DNA from: Bradyrhizobium nitroreducens
Lineage (GTDB): Bacteria; Pseudomonadota; Alphaproteobacteria; Rhizobiales; Xanthobacteraceae
Length of the DNA: 45,615 nucleotides
Reading direction: 5' to 3'
NCBI RefSeq assembly: GCF_002776695.1
Contig: NZ_LFJC01000003.1
Coordinates: forward strand, 8,010,599-8,056,213
A model generated the notes under the pieces. That model saw nothing but the letters and a program-made list of their open reading frames with translations. It searched no databases and was not told where the DNA came from. Both the position numbers and the translations under genes were made by a program. Below are positions 8,606 through 16,895 of this stretch, in pieces (the first letter of the stretch is position 1; every line of letters begins with the position of its first letter).

Positions 8606-8872
8606 ATGTCAACACATGTGCACGTTCAGCGTGACCCAGAGGCTGAGGCCGATCGGCATATCAGCCAAGTGATGGCTCAAATAGCTGACTACAGTCGCGA
8701 CTATCATCAGCAACAACCAGATGCTCCTCTACGGCATTGTATTGAGATAGGCGCAGGGCGAGTATTCCGCGGCGTGAGTAGTGGTGAAGAAAGCCGTATG
8801 GTCGAACTGGCGATCGCGGAGATGGCGGCTCGCTGGCTCTTTGAATCCGCCGCGAAGGAAGCAGCCGAATAA
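8606..8872 (+). CDS. Small hypothetical protein (88 aa)
   Basis: An unrecognised acidic 88-residue protein. The ATG at 8606 is preceded by TTGGAG with a 5-nt spacer, a good ribosome binding site. The sequence is His- and Gln-rich at the N-terminus, with probable amphipathic helices (ISQVMAQIADYSRDYHQQQ and RMVELAIAEMAARWLFESAA) and no membrane segment. It is convergent with the dGTPase gene, and the two share an 11-bp hairpin between their stops. Base composition is lower in GC than the flanking metabolic genes. It could be a partner or regulator of the neighbouring enzyme, or unrelated cargo; no function is assigned. Confidence 0.6.
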   Translation: MSTHVHVQRDPEAEADRHISQVMAQIADYSRDYHQQQPDAPLRHCIEIGAGRVFRGVSSGEESRMVELAIAEMAARWLFESAAKEAAE

Positions 8873-8883
8873 GCAACTATTCT

Positions 8884-8908
8884 ACAAGGGGAGCCCTGCT
8901 CCCCTTGT
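8884..8908. terminator. Shared hairpin between convergent genes
   Basis: A perfect 11-bp inverted repeat (ACAAGGGGAGC / GCTCCCCTTGT) with a 3-nt loop lies between the stop of the 88-aa gene and the stop of the dGTPase gene. No T tract follows on either strand, so it may protect 3' ends rather than act as a full intrinsic terminator. Confidence 0.6.
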
Positions 8909-10464
8909 CAAGTTAGTGACGGACCAGCCCAATCTTTGCTGTAGTTACTAAGGTAACGATCCGTCGTTCCAGAAACGAAATCGACCGCTAGTTGAATGAG
9001 TCCGTAAGCAAGTTGCTCATCCGTTGCAGTTTGTTCGTCGGCAGGCTGCGCGCCGGCTTCGCAGGGGATCTTGCTGGACGCCACAAATTGAGGGGCTTGG
9101 CAGGCCTCGACGAATAGCCTCATCATCTGTCCTTGAGTTTCTGTCGGCATTCTCAAGATGACTTGGACTGACTCTCTACTTCTGATGCCGCGCTCCAGAT
9201 TGTCGAGTAGATGCTTCGCTAGCTTCTCCAGCGTTGGAGGTCCATCCAACTGGTTTTCTATGTGAGCGGGCATCAGGTCTACTGTTGTCCTGTTGCCCAG
9301 CAGATAAATATAAAGATCGTTCAGCGCACGAATCTGCATTTCAAGAACGAACTTTATTATTCGCCCTCCGGCAACCTGCAGTGTCACCTTTCGGCGGCCG
9401 CGATAAATGCTCTCATTGCTTTTTGCGCGGATTCGATCTTCGCTGGCCTCAACGCCTTGGGCCGCTTCAGTGCTCCAGAACGAAAATGGTTTGAAGCGGT
9501 CCACGACTGATTTGTTCTTGAACACTTCATTGTAAAGCCGTTCCGACGCCAACGTGATCATCTTGTTCACGGCCAAAGATCGAAACTCGGAGATCGTATC
9601 GCCTCGGTCCTTGGCTTCCGCGAAGGGGCGGTCGGACTGAGCGAGGAGGGCGAGCTCTCCCAAGGCGAATTTGAAATCGATGTCGCCGTAGATGTAGGCA
9701 TCTTGTAGATCAGCCGTCAGATAAGCAATATCGTCTGCCGCTTCGACGATCAGTGAGAGCGGGCTCCGATGCAGCACTCCCTTTCCATCCGTTAGTCCGC
9801 AAGTCCCGAATACTGTCCTAAAGTACTCGCTTTCGGAATTCATGAAGCCGAATTTTCCTGGCTTGCCACCTTCCTCTGAGCTCCCATAAGGATATTTTAC
9901 CATGGCGCACAAGGTCGCTGCGCCCAGACGCAATCCTCCATCGTATTTTCTTCCGTTCAATGTGGTGGCGATACGAAAACCCTGAGCGTTACCGTCGAAC
10001 AAAAGAAAGTCGTTCTTCAGGTCTACGTTACAGAAGGCGTCTTTCACTATCTTGATTGAGTCGGCCGCACGGAAGAACTCGCGGATCGCTTCTTCTCCTC
10101 CGTGTCCAAAGGGAGGATTTCCAATATCATGCAGTAAGCATCCGTTGTTGACGATTTGCTGCGCCGCCCGCTTTATCGTTTCCTCACAATTTATCGGGGC
10201 AAACACCTTGGTCGCAATAGTCTGGCCAATGTGCGCGACCTCGATCGAGTGAGTGAGGCGATTGCGGACGGCGTCCGTCGTGGGAAATGGATAGACTTGC
10301 GTCTTGCCTTGCATTCTTCGGAAGGCCGAGCAGTTAATGATTTTTTCCGTGTTGGCATACGCTATCTCGAACGCGTCTTTCCCCTCTAACGGGAAGAAGC
10401 CACCTTCACTTTCTGGGTGGGGCGAGCGCCCGTCACAAATTTCTGTAAAATCGAAGTGTTGCAT
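8908..10464 (-). CDS. dgt: dGTPase (deoxyguanosine triphosphate triphosphohydrolase), HD domain
   Basis: A 518-residue HD-superfamily triphosphohydrolase, close to Dgt length (about 505). The metal-binding residues are clear: H72 in RNRLTHSIEVAHIG, H112-D113 in CLLHDIGNPPFGHGGE, and the later Asp in EAADDIAYLTADLQDAY. Dgt enzymes cleave dGTP, or several dNTPs, to the nucleoside plus tripolyphosphate and so lower dNTP pools. The ATG at 10464 has only a weak ribosome binding site (GGA). Codon use and GC are clearly lower than in neighbouring catabolic genes (AT-rich stretches near 9300-9360 and 10150-10200), suggesting transfer. Some dGTPases of this type act in anti-phage defence by dNTP depletion; a housekeeping role is the alternative. 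Confidence 0.9.
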   Translation of the reverse strand: MQHFDFTEICDGRSPHPESEGGFFPLEGKDAFEIAYANTEKIINCSAFRRMQGKTQVYPFPTTDAVRNRLTHSIEVAHIGQTIATKVFAPINCEETIKRAAQQIVNNGCLLHDIGNPPFGHGGEEAIREFFRAADSIKIVKDAFCNVDLKNDFLLFDGNAQGFRIATTLNGRKYDGGLRLGAATLCAMVKYPYGSSEEGGKPGKFGFMNSESEYFRTVFGTCGLTDGKGVLHRSPLSLIVEAADDIAYLTADLQDAYIYGDIDFKFALGELALLAQSDRPFAEAKDRGDTISEFRSLAVNKMITLASERLYNEVFKNKSVVDRFKPFSFWSTEAAQGVEASEDRIRAKSNESIYRGRRKVTLQVAGGRIIKFVLEMQIRALNDLYIYLLGNRTTVDLMPAHIENQLDGPPTLEKLAKHLLDNLERGIRSRESVQVILRMPTETQGQMMRLFVEACQAPQFVASSKIPCEAGAQPADEQTATDEQLAYGLIQLAVDFVSGTTDRYLSNYSKDWAGPSLT

Positions 10465-10652
10465 TTTTCCATAGAGGGTTGGGGTGCAAGAAATCGGTAC
10501 TGTCCACTCGGGGTTGCATTTTGGCGAGATTTACTAGATGGAACAAGGCCTTTCCGCGATATTCTACGTGCGAAGAAAGGAGGGCCGCTTACCGGCAGGG
10601 CAACCTCGCGCAACCGAGATGAGGCGAGTGGCCTCGCTTTGTTGGCTTATTG

Positions 10653-11333
10653 CTAGCGATCCTCCCCCGCAACCCGCGCCAGATAATCCCTCTTGCTGAA
10701 CTGCATGTGATCCACGCACAGCTGCGCCAATGCCCAGCTGTCACGGCCTTTCAGCAGCTCGATCATCATCTCATGCTGGCGCCGCGACTGCGCCAAGCCC
10801 TCGCGATCGGCGAGATTCTTGGCGCGCATCGGCAAGGTCAGGTTCATGTAGTCCTGCAGCGAGCGCACCAGATAGGGATTGCCGCAAGCCGAGAACAGCG
10901 CGAGGTGGAAGGCGTCGTTGGCTTCGTGGATGCCGCGGAGATCCCGCAAGTCGGCCTTCGCGCAATATTGCCGTTGCAATGATGAGATTTCGTCGATCAG
11001 GCTTTGCGCTGCGGGCAGGGCGATCATCAGCGCGGCCTGCCGGGTCAGCATCTCCCGGACCTCGTAGATCTGCCGGACCTCCTCGGCCGAGTAGAACCGC
11101 ACGGTGGCGCCGACATTCTTCTCGCGGCGGACGATGCCGCGGCGTTCGGCGTCCACCAAGGCCTGCCGTACGAAGTGGCGGGAGGTCCCGTAACGCGACA
11201 TCAGCGCGTCTTCAGTCAGGCGCGCGGCGGGCGCGAGGCGGCCAAAGATGATGTCCTCCTCCAGCCGCGCGACGACGTCGTCCGGATCGTCGAGCCGGAT
11301 CGGCATGCTGTCTGTGGAGCGAATGTCGGACAT
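10653..11333 (-). CDS. GntR family transcriptional regulator (FCD/VanR type)
   Basis: A 226-residue regulator. The winged helix-turn-helix is at about 20-80 (LTEDALMSRYGTSRHFVRQAL, then RRGIVRREKNVGATVR), followed by an all-helical FCD ligand-binding domain at about 85-215, with the metal-site pattern suggested by EANDAFHLAL and RRQHEMMIELL. The ATG at 11333 has GAGGG 4-8 nt upstream. It is divergent from the dehydratase/TRAP operon at 11508, and two matching inverted half-sites lie in the gap, so it very likely controls that operon and responds to its substrate or an intermediate. Its coding composition is high-GC, unlike the dGTPase just downstream, so the insert boundary lies near 10.6 kb. 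Confidence 0.93.
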   Translation of the reverse strand: MSDIRSTDSMPIRLDDPDDVVARLEEDIIFGRLAPAARLTEDALMSRYGTSRHFVRQALVDAERRGIVRREKNVGATVRFYSAEEVRQIYEVREMLTRQAALMIALPAAQSLIDEISSLQRQYCAKADLRDLRGIHEANDAFHLALFSACGNPYLVRSLQDYMNLTLPMRAKNLADREGLAQSRRQHEMMIELLKGRDSWALAQLCVDHMQFSKRDYLARVAGEDR

Positions 11334-11388
11334 GCCCTCAGTCTTCCGGCGTCTGGCCGGCTCGCACTGTGGAGCAGGGAAGGGACAG

Positions 11389-11463
11389 ATTGTCAATAAT
11401 TCACGCCAAGGAGGGTACGATTTGGCGGAAAATTCGACAATATGGACCAGGCTTATTGACAAT
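11389..11463. promoter_or_regulatory. Paired operator half-sites between GntR and the dehydratase operon
   Basis: ATTGTCAATAA at 11389-11399 and its exact reverse complement TTATTGACAAT at 11453-11463 flank a third related site, TTCGACAATA, near 11433-11442. All share a TTGTC/GACAA core. The TTGACA inside the right-hand site could serve as a -35 box for the dehydratase operon. The likely ligand is the adjacent GntR protein. Looping or cooperative binding across 64 bp is inference. Confidence 0.6.
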
Positions 11464-11507
11464 CGAGGGGCGGGCTGTACCACAATGGCAACCGCAGGAG
11501 TGGCATG

Positions 11508-13223
11508 ATGACGAGTGGGTTGCGCAAGGGTCTGACGAGCTATGGCGATGCCGGCTTCTCGCTGTTCCTGCGCAAAGCGTTCATCAAGGCCATGGGCTAT
11601 TCCGACGACGCGCTGGAGCGCCCGATCGTCGGCATCACCAACACGTATAGCGACTACAATCCCTGCCACGGCAACGTTCCGCAGATCATCGAAGCCGCCA
11701 AGCGCGGGGTGATGCTCTCCGGTGCGATGCCGTTCGTGTTCCCGACCATCTCGATCGCCGAGAGCTTTGCGCATCCGACCTCGATGTATCTGCGCAATCT
11801 GATGGCGATGGACACCGAGGAGATGATCCGGGCCCAGCCGATGGATTCGGTGATCGTGATCGGCGGCTGCGACAAGACGCTTCCGGCGCAGGTGATGGCC
11901 GCGATCAGCGCCGATCTGCCGACCGTGGTCATTCCCGTCGGCCCGATGGTGGTCGGCCATCACAAGGGCGAGGTGCTGGGCGCCTGCACCGATTGCCGCC
12001 GTCTCTGGGGCAAGTACCGCGCCGGCGAGATGGACGACGCCGAGATCGAGGCGGTCAACGGCCGCCTTGCGCCGTCGGTCGGCACCTGCATGGTGATGGG
12101 CACGGCCTCGACCATGGCCTGCATGATCGAAGCCATGGGCCTGGCGCTGCCGATGAGCGCGACGATCCCGGCACCGCATGCCGAGCGCTTCCGGCTTGCG
12201 GAGGCCAGCGGCAAGGTCGCCGCCGAGATGGCCAAGGCCAAGGGGCCGAAGCCGAGCGAGCTGCTGTCGCCGGCGTCCTTCAAGAACGCGCAAGTGGTGT
12301 TGCAGGCGATCGGCGGCTCGACCAACGGCCTGATCCACTTGACCGCGATGGCGCATCGCTCGCCGCATCGGCTCGATCTCGAAAAGTTCGACCAGATCGG
12401 CCGCGAGGTGCCGGTGCTGGTCGACCTCAAGCCGTCCGGCGAGCATTACATGGAGCATTTCCACCACGCCGGCGGCGTGCCGAAGCTGCTGGCGCAGCTC
12501 GGCGACCTCGTCGATCTCGACGCCAAGACGATCTCGGGCCAGACGCTGCGCGACGTCGTCGCCAATGCGGAAGACGTGCCCGGCCAGGACGCGATCCGTT
12601 CGCGCGACAATCCGATCAAGAAGGAAGGCGGCCTCGCCGTCCTGCACGGCAATCTCGCGCCGCGCGGCGCCGTCATCAAGCAGTCGGCCGCGAGCCCCAA
12701 GCTCTTGAAGCATACCGGGCGCGCGGTCGTGTTCGAATCCGTCGAGGACATGACCTTGCGGGTCGACGACCCCGAACTCGACGTGAACTCCGACGACGTG
12801 CTGGTGCTGCGCAATGCCGGCCCAAAGGGGGCGCCCGGCATGCCCGAGGCGGGCTATCTGCCGATCCCGAAGAAGCTCGCGCGCGGCGGCACCAAGGACA
12901 TGGTGCGCATTTCCGACGCGCGCATGAGCGGCACCGCGTTCGGCACCATCGTGCTGCACATCACTCCGGAATCCGCCGTGGGCGGGCCGCTGGCGCTGGT
13001 GCAGAACGGCGACATGATCAGCCTGGATGTGGCCAAGCGCAGCATCGAGCTTCTGGTCGATGCGGCCGAGCTGGAGCGCCGCCGCGCCGCGTTGAAGCCG
13101 GCCGCAGCACCGGAGGAAGCACGGCGCGGCTACGCCTGGCTGTTCAACGAAACCATCATGCAGGCCGACGAGGGCTGCGACTTCGACTTCATGCAGAGGA
13201 CTGGGAAGACAGAGACGAGCTGA
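11508..13223 (+). CDS. IlvD/Edd family dehydratase, sugar-acid type (L-arabinonate/D-xylonate dehydratase-like)
   Basis: A 571-residue iron-sulfur dehydratase. Cluster cysteines C53 (NPCHGN), C121 (GGCDKT) and C194 (GTCMVMG) are present, as are the Mg-binding carbamylated lysine K123 in the same GGCDKT motif and the catalytic serine in ISDARMSGTAFGT. The spacing matches Rhizobium L-arabinonate dehydratase, so it should remove water from a C5 or C6 aldonic acid to give a 2-keto-3-deoxy acid. AGGAG lies 7 nt before the ATG at 11508; an ATG three bases earlier is possible. It heads an operon with a TRAP transporter and is divergent from a GntR regulator. A role in branched-chain amino acid synthesis is unlikely given the neighbours. 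Exact sugar acid unknown. Confidence 0.88.
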   Translation: MTSGLRKGLTSYGDAGFSLFLRKAFIKAMGYSDDALERPIVGITNTYSDYNPCHGNVPQIIEAAKRGVMLSGAMPFVFPTISIAESFAHPTSMYLRNLMAMDTEEMIRAQPMDSVIVIGGCDKTLPAQVMAAISADLPTVVIPVGPMVVGHHKGEVLGACTDCRRLWGKYRAGEMDDAEIEAVNGRLAPSVGTCMVMGTASTMACMIEAMGLALPMSATIPAPHAERFRLAEASGKVAAEMAKAKGPKPSELLSPASFKNAQVVLQAIGGSTNGLIHLTAMAHRSPHRLDLEKFDQIGREVPVLVDLKPSGEHYMEHFHHAGGVPKLLAQLGDLVDLDAKTISGQTLRDVVANAEDVPGQDAIRSRDNPIKKEGGLAVLHGNLAPRGAVIKQSAASPKLLKHTGRAVVFESVEDMTLRVDDPELDVNSDDVLVLRNAGPKGAPGMPEAGYLPIPKKLARGGTKDMVRISDARMSGTAFGTIVLHITPESAVGGPLALVQNGDMISLDVAKRSIELLVDAAELERRRAALKPAAAPEEARRGYAWLFNETIMQADEGCDFDFMQRTGKTETS

Positions 13224-13280
13224 CCGAACGACCAACGCTCAGACCGCTCAAAGCGGCGGGCGATAAGACAGGGGGAAACG

Positions 13281-14288
13281 ATGATTGCGCGATCCATGCC
13301 AAGATTCTTGAATGGGTTGGCGGCCGTGGCCGCTATGCTTTTCGTCACCGGAGCCGGGGCACAGGAGGTGAAGCATTATCGCTTCGCCTACGACCAGCCG
13401 CGCAATACCGGTTATTCCATTGCGGGTGACCTGTTTGCCGAGAAGCTCAAGGAATTGAGCAAAGGCACCATGATCATCGACCAATACCCCGGCGCGCAGC
13501 TCGGGCAGGAGCCGCAAGTGCTCCAGCTCGTGAAGGCCGGGGACGTCGAATTCTCGATCATCTCCTCCGCCAACACGGCGACGATCTCGCCGCAGGCGGG
13601 CGTGATGTCGCTGCACTATCTGTTCCGCGACGAAAAACACGTGGTCAAGGGGCTGGCCGATCCCCGTGTCTTCGAGGCGCTCAGGACCATGATCGACGAG
13701 ACCACGCAGGGCCTGCACGTGATCGCGACGGGCTCGCAGGGCGTGCGTCACATGTACTCCAGGAAGGAGATCCATAACGTCGGCGACATCAAGGGCGCGA
13801 AGGTCCGTGTGCAGGCGACCGCGACCGAGGACACCATGTTTCCGGCCTATGGCGCCCAGACCGTGCACATGCCGTTCGGCAGCGTCTACACCAGCCTGCA
13901 AACCGGCGTCGTCGACGTGGCCGAGAACAGCATCAATGTCTACCTCGTCAACAAGCATTACGAGGTGGCGCCGGTCCTGAACATCACCGAGCACGAAGCC
14001 AACAACGCGCTGGTGTTCATCTCCGACAAGCTCTGGCAGAGCCTCTCCGCCGAGCAGAAGGGGTGGGTGCAGACCGCGGCCAACGAGATCAGCACCAAGG
14101 AGCCGGCGAAGGCGTTCGAGCTCGAGCGCACCGCGGCTGAGAAGCTGAAGAAGATGGGCGTGAAGATCGTCGACAACGTCGACAAGAAGAGCTTTGCGGC
14201 AGTCGCCGATCCCTATCTCGACAAGCTCGCCAAGGAGCTCGGCCCGCACGCCGAGAAGGTCAAGGATCTGATCCGGTCGATTAATTAG
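13281..14288 (+). CDS. TRAP transporter solute-binding protein, DctP family
   Basis: A 335-residue periplasmic binding protein. The signal peptide is about residues 1-27 (basic MIARSMPRF, a hydrophobic stretch, cleavage near AGA/QEV). The DctP fold follows, with the substrate-contact region KVRVQATATEDTMFPAYGAQTV-like at about 175-195, where the arginine binds the ligand carboxylate. The ribosome binding site is AGGGGG 5 nt before the ATG. It lies 57 nt after the dehydratase and just before the two permease genes. It should deliver a sugar acid or related carboxylate to DctQM using the sodium or proton gradient; the dehydratase suggests an aldonate. Confidence 0.93.
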   Translation: MIARSMPRFLNGLAAVAAMLFVTGAGAQEVKHYRFAYDQPRNTGYSIAGDLFAEKLKELSKGTMIIDQYPGAQLGQEPQVLQLVKAGDVEFSIISSANTATISPQAGVMSLHYLFRDEKHVVKGLADPRVFEALRTMIDETTQGLHVIATGSQGVRHMYSRKEIHNVGDIKGAKVRVQATATEDTMFPAYGAQTVHMPFGSVYTSLQTGVVDVAENSINVYLVNKHYEVAPVLNITEHEANNALVFISDKLWQSLSAEQKGWVQTAANEISTKEPAKAFELERTAAEKLKKMGVKIVDNVDKKSFAAVADPYLDKLAKELGPHAEKVKDLIRSIN

Positions 14289-14300
14289 TTCCAGCAAGGT

Positions 14301-14391
14301 CGTCATGCCCGGGCTTGTCCCGGGCATCCACGTTCTTCCTTCCAGCCCGCGCCAAAGTGCGTGGATGGCCGGGACAAGCCCGGCCATGACG
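14301..14391. repeat. Palindromic intergenic repeat, type C
   Basis: The outer arms CGTCATG and CATGACG (14301-14307, 14385-14391) and a second pair ATCCACG/CGTGGAT enclose two strong GC hairpins (GCCCGGG-cttgt-CCCGGGC and a GGCCGGG/CCCGGCC pair around ACAAG). It sits inside the operon, between the binding-protein gene and the permease genes, where it could uncouple their transcript levels. Confidence 0.85.
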
Positions 14392-14414
14392 GAAAGCCGC
14401 AGCCGGGGACAACA

Positions 14415-14993
14415 ATGGCCATCGCCGACAAACTGCTCGTTCAACGCCAGCGCCACCTGAAATGGCGCTGGCTCGACTGGCTCGAGCTTGCGCTGATGAT
14501 CCTGTGCGGCGTGCTGTGCTTCGGCTTCTCGTTGTCGGTGACCGCCGACATCGTCACCCGCACCATCGGCCATCCCTGGCTGTGGCTCCAGGAAGTGACC
14601 TCGACGCTGTTCATCTACGCGATCTTCATCGGAACGGCGGCCGCGACGCGGCGCAACGACCACCTCTATCTCACCGCGATCTCCGAGGCGATGCACGGCA
14701 CCTCGCGACTGGTCGTCGAAGTCATCATCCGCATCGTCGTGCTCGGCGTTGCCTTCTGCCTCGTCTGGTACGGCTACCAGAATTATCTCCGCGGTTTCGG
14801 CAGCTTCCGCCTGCCGTCGGGCACGCCGATCGCCTCGCTCTATGCGATCATTCCATTGTCGGGTGTGCTGATTGGCCTGTTCACCATCGAGCAGCTCGTC
14901 AATGGTCTTCGCAACGGCTTCGATCATCCCGAGCCGCCCGAGGAGGATGGAACGCCCGTCGTCACCGATGCGCAGATGAGGGTGCAGCCGTGA
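14415..14993 (+). CDS. TRAP transporter small permease, DctQ family
   Basis: A 192-residue membrane protein with four predicted transmembrane segments, at about 22-42, 57-77, 97-120 and 137-160. Between segments 1 and 2, TIGHPWLWLQEVTS matches the conserved DctQ loop (W-x-x-E). The ATG at 14415 follows GGGGA. The stop overlaps the GTG start of the large permease by 4 nt, so the two are translationally coupled. Together with DctP and DctM it forms a gradient-driven TRAP uptake system. Confidence 0.9.
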   Translation: MAIADKLLVQRQRHLKWRWLDWLELALMILCGVLCFGFSLSVTADIVTRTIGHPWLWLQEVTSTLFIYAIFIGTAAATRRNDHLYLTAISEAMHGTSRLVVEVIIRIVVLGVAFCLVWYGYQNYLRGFGSFRLPSGTPIASLYAIIPLSGVLIGLFTIEQLVNGLRNGFDHPEPPEEDGTPVVTDAQMRVQP

Positions 14994-16330
14994 GCGCACC
15001 CATTGTCCTGGCACTGATGACGATCTGCTTCCTGTCGTTCGGATACCTTGGCGTGCCTGTGCCGTTCTCGCTGATGGCCGGCGTCTTCATCGGCGCGCTG
15101 CTGTCCGACGTGTCGCTCGCCGCCATCATCCAGAAGATCTTTGACGGCGTCGATTCCGAGGCGTTGCTGGCGATCCCGTTTTTCCTCCTGGTCGGCGAGC
15201 TCATGAGCTCGGCCAATGTGGTGGTGCGAATAGCCAACCTCTCGGTCTCGCTGGTCGGGCACATCAGGGGCGGGCTGTCGCAGGTCGTCGTCGTTTTCAG
15301 CATGTTCTTCTCGGAAATGTCTGGCTCGACCACGGCCGACGTCGCCGTGATGAGCCGGGCGCTGGGCGGCCCGATGAAGCGCGAGGGCTATGAGCCCGCC
15401 TTCATCGCCGCGATCATCGCCTCGGCCTCGACCATCGCCGCGCTGGTGCCGCCGAGCATCACCGCCGTGGTCTATGGCGCCGTCGGCAACGTCTCGATCG
15501 CCGGCCTGTTCATGGCAGGCGTGGTGCCGGGCCTGATGATCGGTTTCGGCCTGATGATCTATTGCTACTTCTTCGGTCCGTCGGGCCTGCGCAAGCCGCG
15601 CGCCCCGCTGCGGCAGGTGGTCTTTGCCGCCGGCGATGCGGCCCTGCCGCTGATGATCCCCGTCATCCTGTTAGGGGGCATCCTGACCGGCTGGTTCACG
15701 CCGACGGAGGCCGGTGTCGTCGCCGTGGTCTGGATCGTCCTCGTCGTCATCCCTGCGCTCAACCGCGGGCATATCAGGAAGATCCCTTACGATTTCTGTC
15801 TCGCCGGTCTGATCTTCTCGCTGCCGCTGATCACGATCGGCGCGGCCAACGCCTTCGGCTGGATGCTGGCTTATTTGCGCGGCGCGACCTACATCGCCGA
15901 GTTGATCACGTCGATCGCCGGTAACGACCCGCACCTGATCATGCTGCTGATGGTGCTGCTGTTCACCGTGGTCGGCGACTTCATCGAGCCGGTGCCGACC
16001 ATCATCATCTTCATGCCGCTGGTCAACGCACTGACAGAAGCCGGCGACATCAACGCCGTGCACATGGGCGTCGTGCTGATCGCAACGCTCGCCTTCGGCC
16101 TGATCACGCCGCCTTACGGCCTGGTGCTGCTGATGGCGTCGAAATTCGTCGGCGTCAGTTTTGCCAAGGCGCTGCGCGCGGCCTTGCCGATCTACCTGGT
16201 GTTCCTCGGCACGATCGCGTTTGCGATCTATTTCCCGAGCGTGGTGCTGTGGCTGCCGCGGCACGTGCTGCCGGAGTCGGTCGGATGCTTCAAGTCGCCG
16301 GCAGGGACGGGCTATATCTGTCCGCAATAG
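14990..16330 (+). CDS. TRAP transporter large permease, DctM family
   Basis: A 446-residue polytopic membrane protein with about 11-12 hydrophobic segments, the transport subunit of the TRAP system. Family landmarks include AIPFFLLVGELMSSANV, MSGSTTADVAVMSRALG, IIASASTIAALVPPS and ITPPYGLVLLMAS. The start is GTG at 14990, overlapping the dctQ stop by 4 nt, with GAGGGTG upstream. The C-terminal tail is slightly long for the family; its last 41 bases overlap the convergent histidine phosphatase gene. Substrate presumed to be that of the linked dehydratase. Confidence 0.92.
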   Translation: MSAPIVLALMTICFLSFGYLGVPVPFSLMAGVFIGALLSDVSLAAIIQKIFDGVDSEALLAIPFFLLVGELMSSANVVVRIANLSVSLVGHIRGGLSQVVVVFSMFFSEMSGSTTADVAVMSRALGGPMKREGYEPAFIAAIIASASTIAALVPPSITAVVYGAVGNVSIAGLFMAGVVPGLMIGFGLMIYCYFFGPSGLRKPRAPLRQVVFAAGDAALPLMIPVILLGGILTGWFTPTEAGVVAVVWIVLVVIPALNRGHIRKIPYDFCLAGLIFSLPLITIGAANAFGWMLAYLRGATYIAELITSIAGNDPHLIMLLMVLLFTVVGDFIEPVPTIIIFMPLVNALTEAGDINAVHMGVVLIATLAFGLITPPYGLVLLMASKFVGVSFAKALRAALPIYLVFLGTIAFAIYFPSVVLWLPRHVLPESVGCFKSPAGTGYICPQ

Positions 16331-16895
16331 CGACCTGCTCGACGCGCCATTGTCCGGCGTCGCGCAGATAGCGGAACGGGGTGGCGTGGCTGTTCTTGAA
16401 ATAGCTGCCGGACAGCGCGTTCGCCATCGCCTGCATCACCGCGTCGTGGCAGACGAACAGCAGGTCGTCGTCGGGATGACGTTCCAGCCACGCCGAGACA
16501 CAAGCCAGCGACCGTCCCGCCATGGCGTCCCAGCTTTCGCCGTCGCCCGTCAGGATCGACACGAGGCCCGTCGCTGATGTGACGCCGTGCTTGATCATGA
16601 CGTCGCGAACGGGGAGGCCCTCGAGGCTGCCGAAATCGAATTCGATGATGCGATCGTCAATCTCGAGCGGCACCGAGATCGCCGCCGCGATGATCTCGGC
16701 GGTTTGTGCCGCGCGCATAAGGGGGCTTGCGACGATGCGGCTGATGCCGACGCCGCGCAGCATGTCGGCTGCCTCGTGCGCTTGCCGCAGGCCGTCCTCG
16801 TTCAGCGGGTTGTCGGTCCGGCCCTGGAACAGCCCTTCGCGATTCCAGTCGGTGGCGCCGTGACGAAGGCCGACGAAGCTGCGCGCGGGCGTCAC
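16290..16895 (-). CDS. Histidine phosphatase family protein (phosphoglycerate mutase-like)
   Basis: A 201-residue branch-1 histidine phosphatase. The catalytic RHG triplet is at residues 11-13 (GLRHGATDWN), followed by FQGRTDNPLNEDG, the acid residue region RIIEFDFGSLEGL, and the second histidine in LFVCHDAVMQAM. The start is GTG at 16895, overlapping the upstream crotonase gene's stop by 4 nt, so translation is coupled. The 3' end overlaps the convergent dctM end by 41 bp. The family dephosphorylates small metabolites such as sugar phosphates or nucleotide-loop precursors; the actual substrate is not evident. Pairing with a crotonase-fold protein gives no obvious pathway. Confidence 0.88.
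   Translation of the reverse strand: MTPARSFVGLRHGATDWNREGLFQGRTDNPLNEDGLRQAHEAADMLRGVGISRIVASPLMRAAQTAEIIAAAISVPLEIDDRIIEFDFGSLEGLPVRDVMIKHGVTSATGLVSILTGDGESWDAMAGRSLACVSAWLERHPDDDLLFVCHDAVMQAMANALSGSYFKNSHATPFRYLRDAGQWRVEQVAIADRYSPSLPAT

Noticed and set aside
8413..8607. Short minus-strand frame divergent from the 88-aa gene
   Set aside because: It overlaps the start of the better supported 88-aa gene and has no recognisable content.
10653..13235. Very long minus-strand open frame across the dehydratase gene, in frame with the GntR regulator
   Set aside because: The upstream part is antisense to the clear dehydratase gene, a common result of strong GC codon bias; only the part from 11333 is a real regulator.
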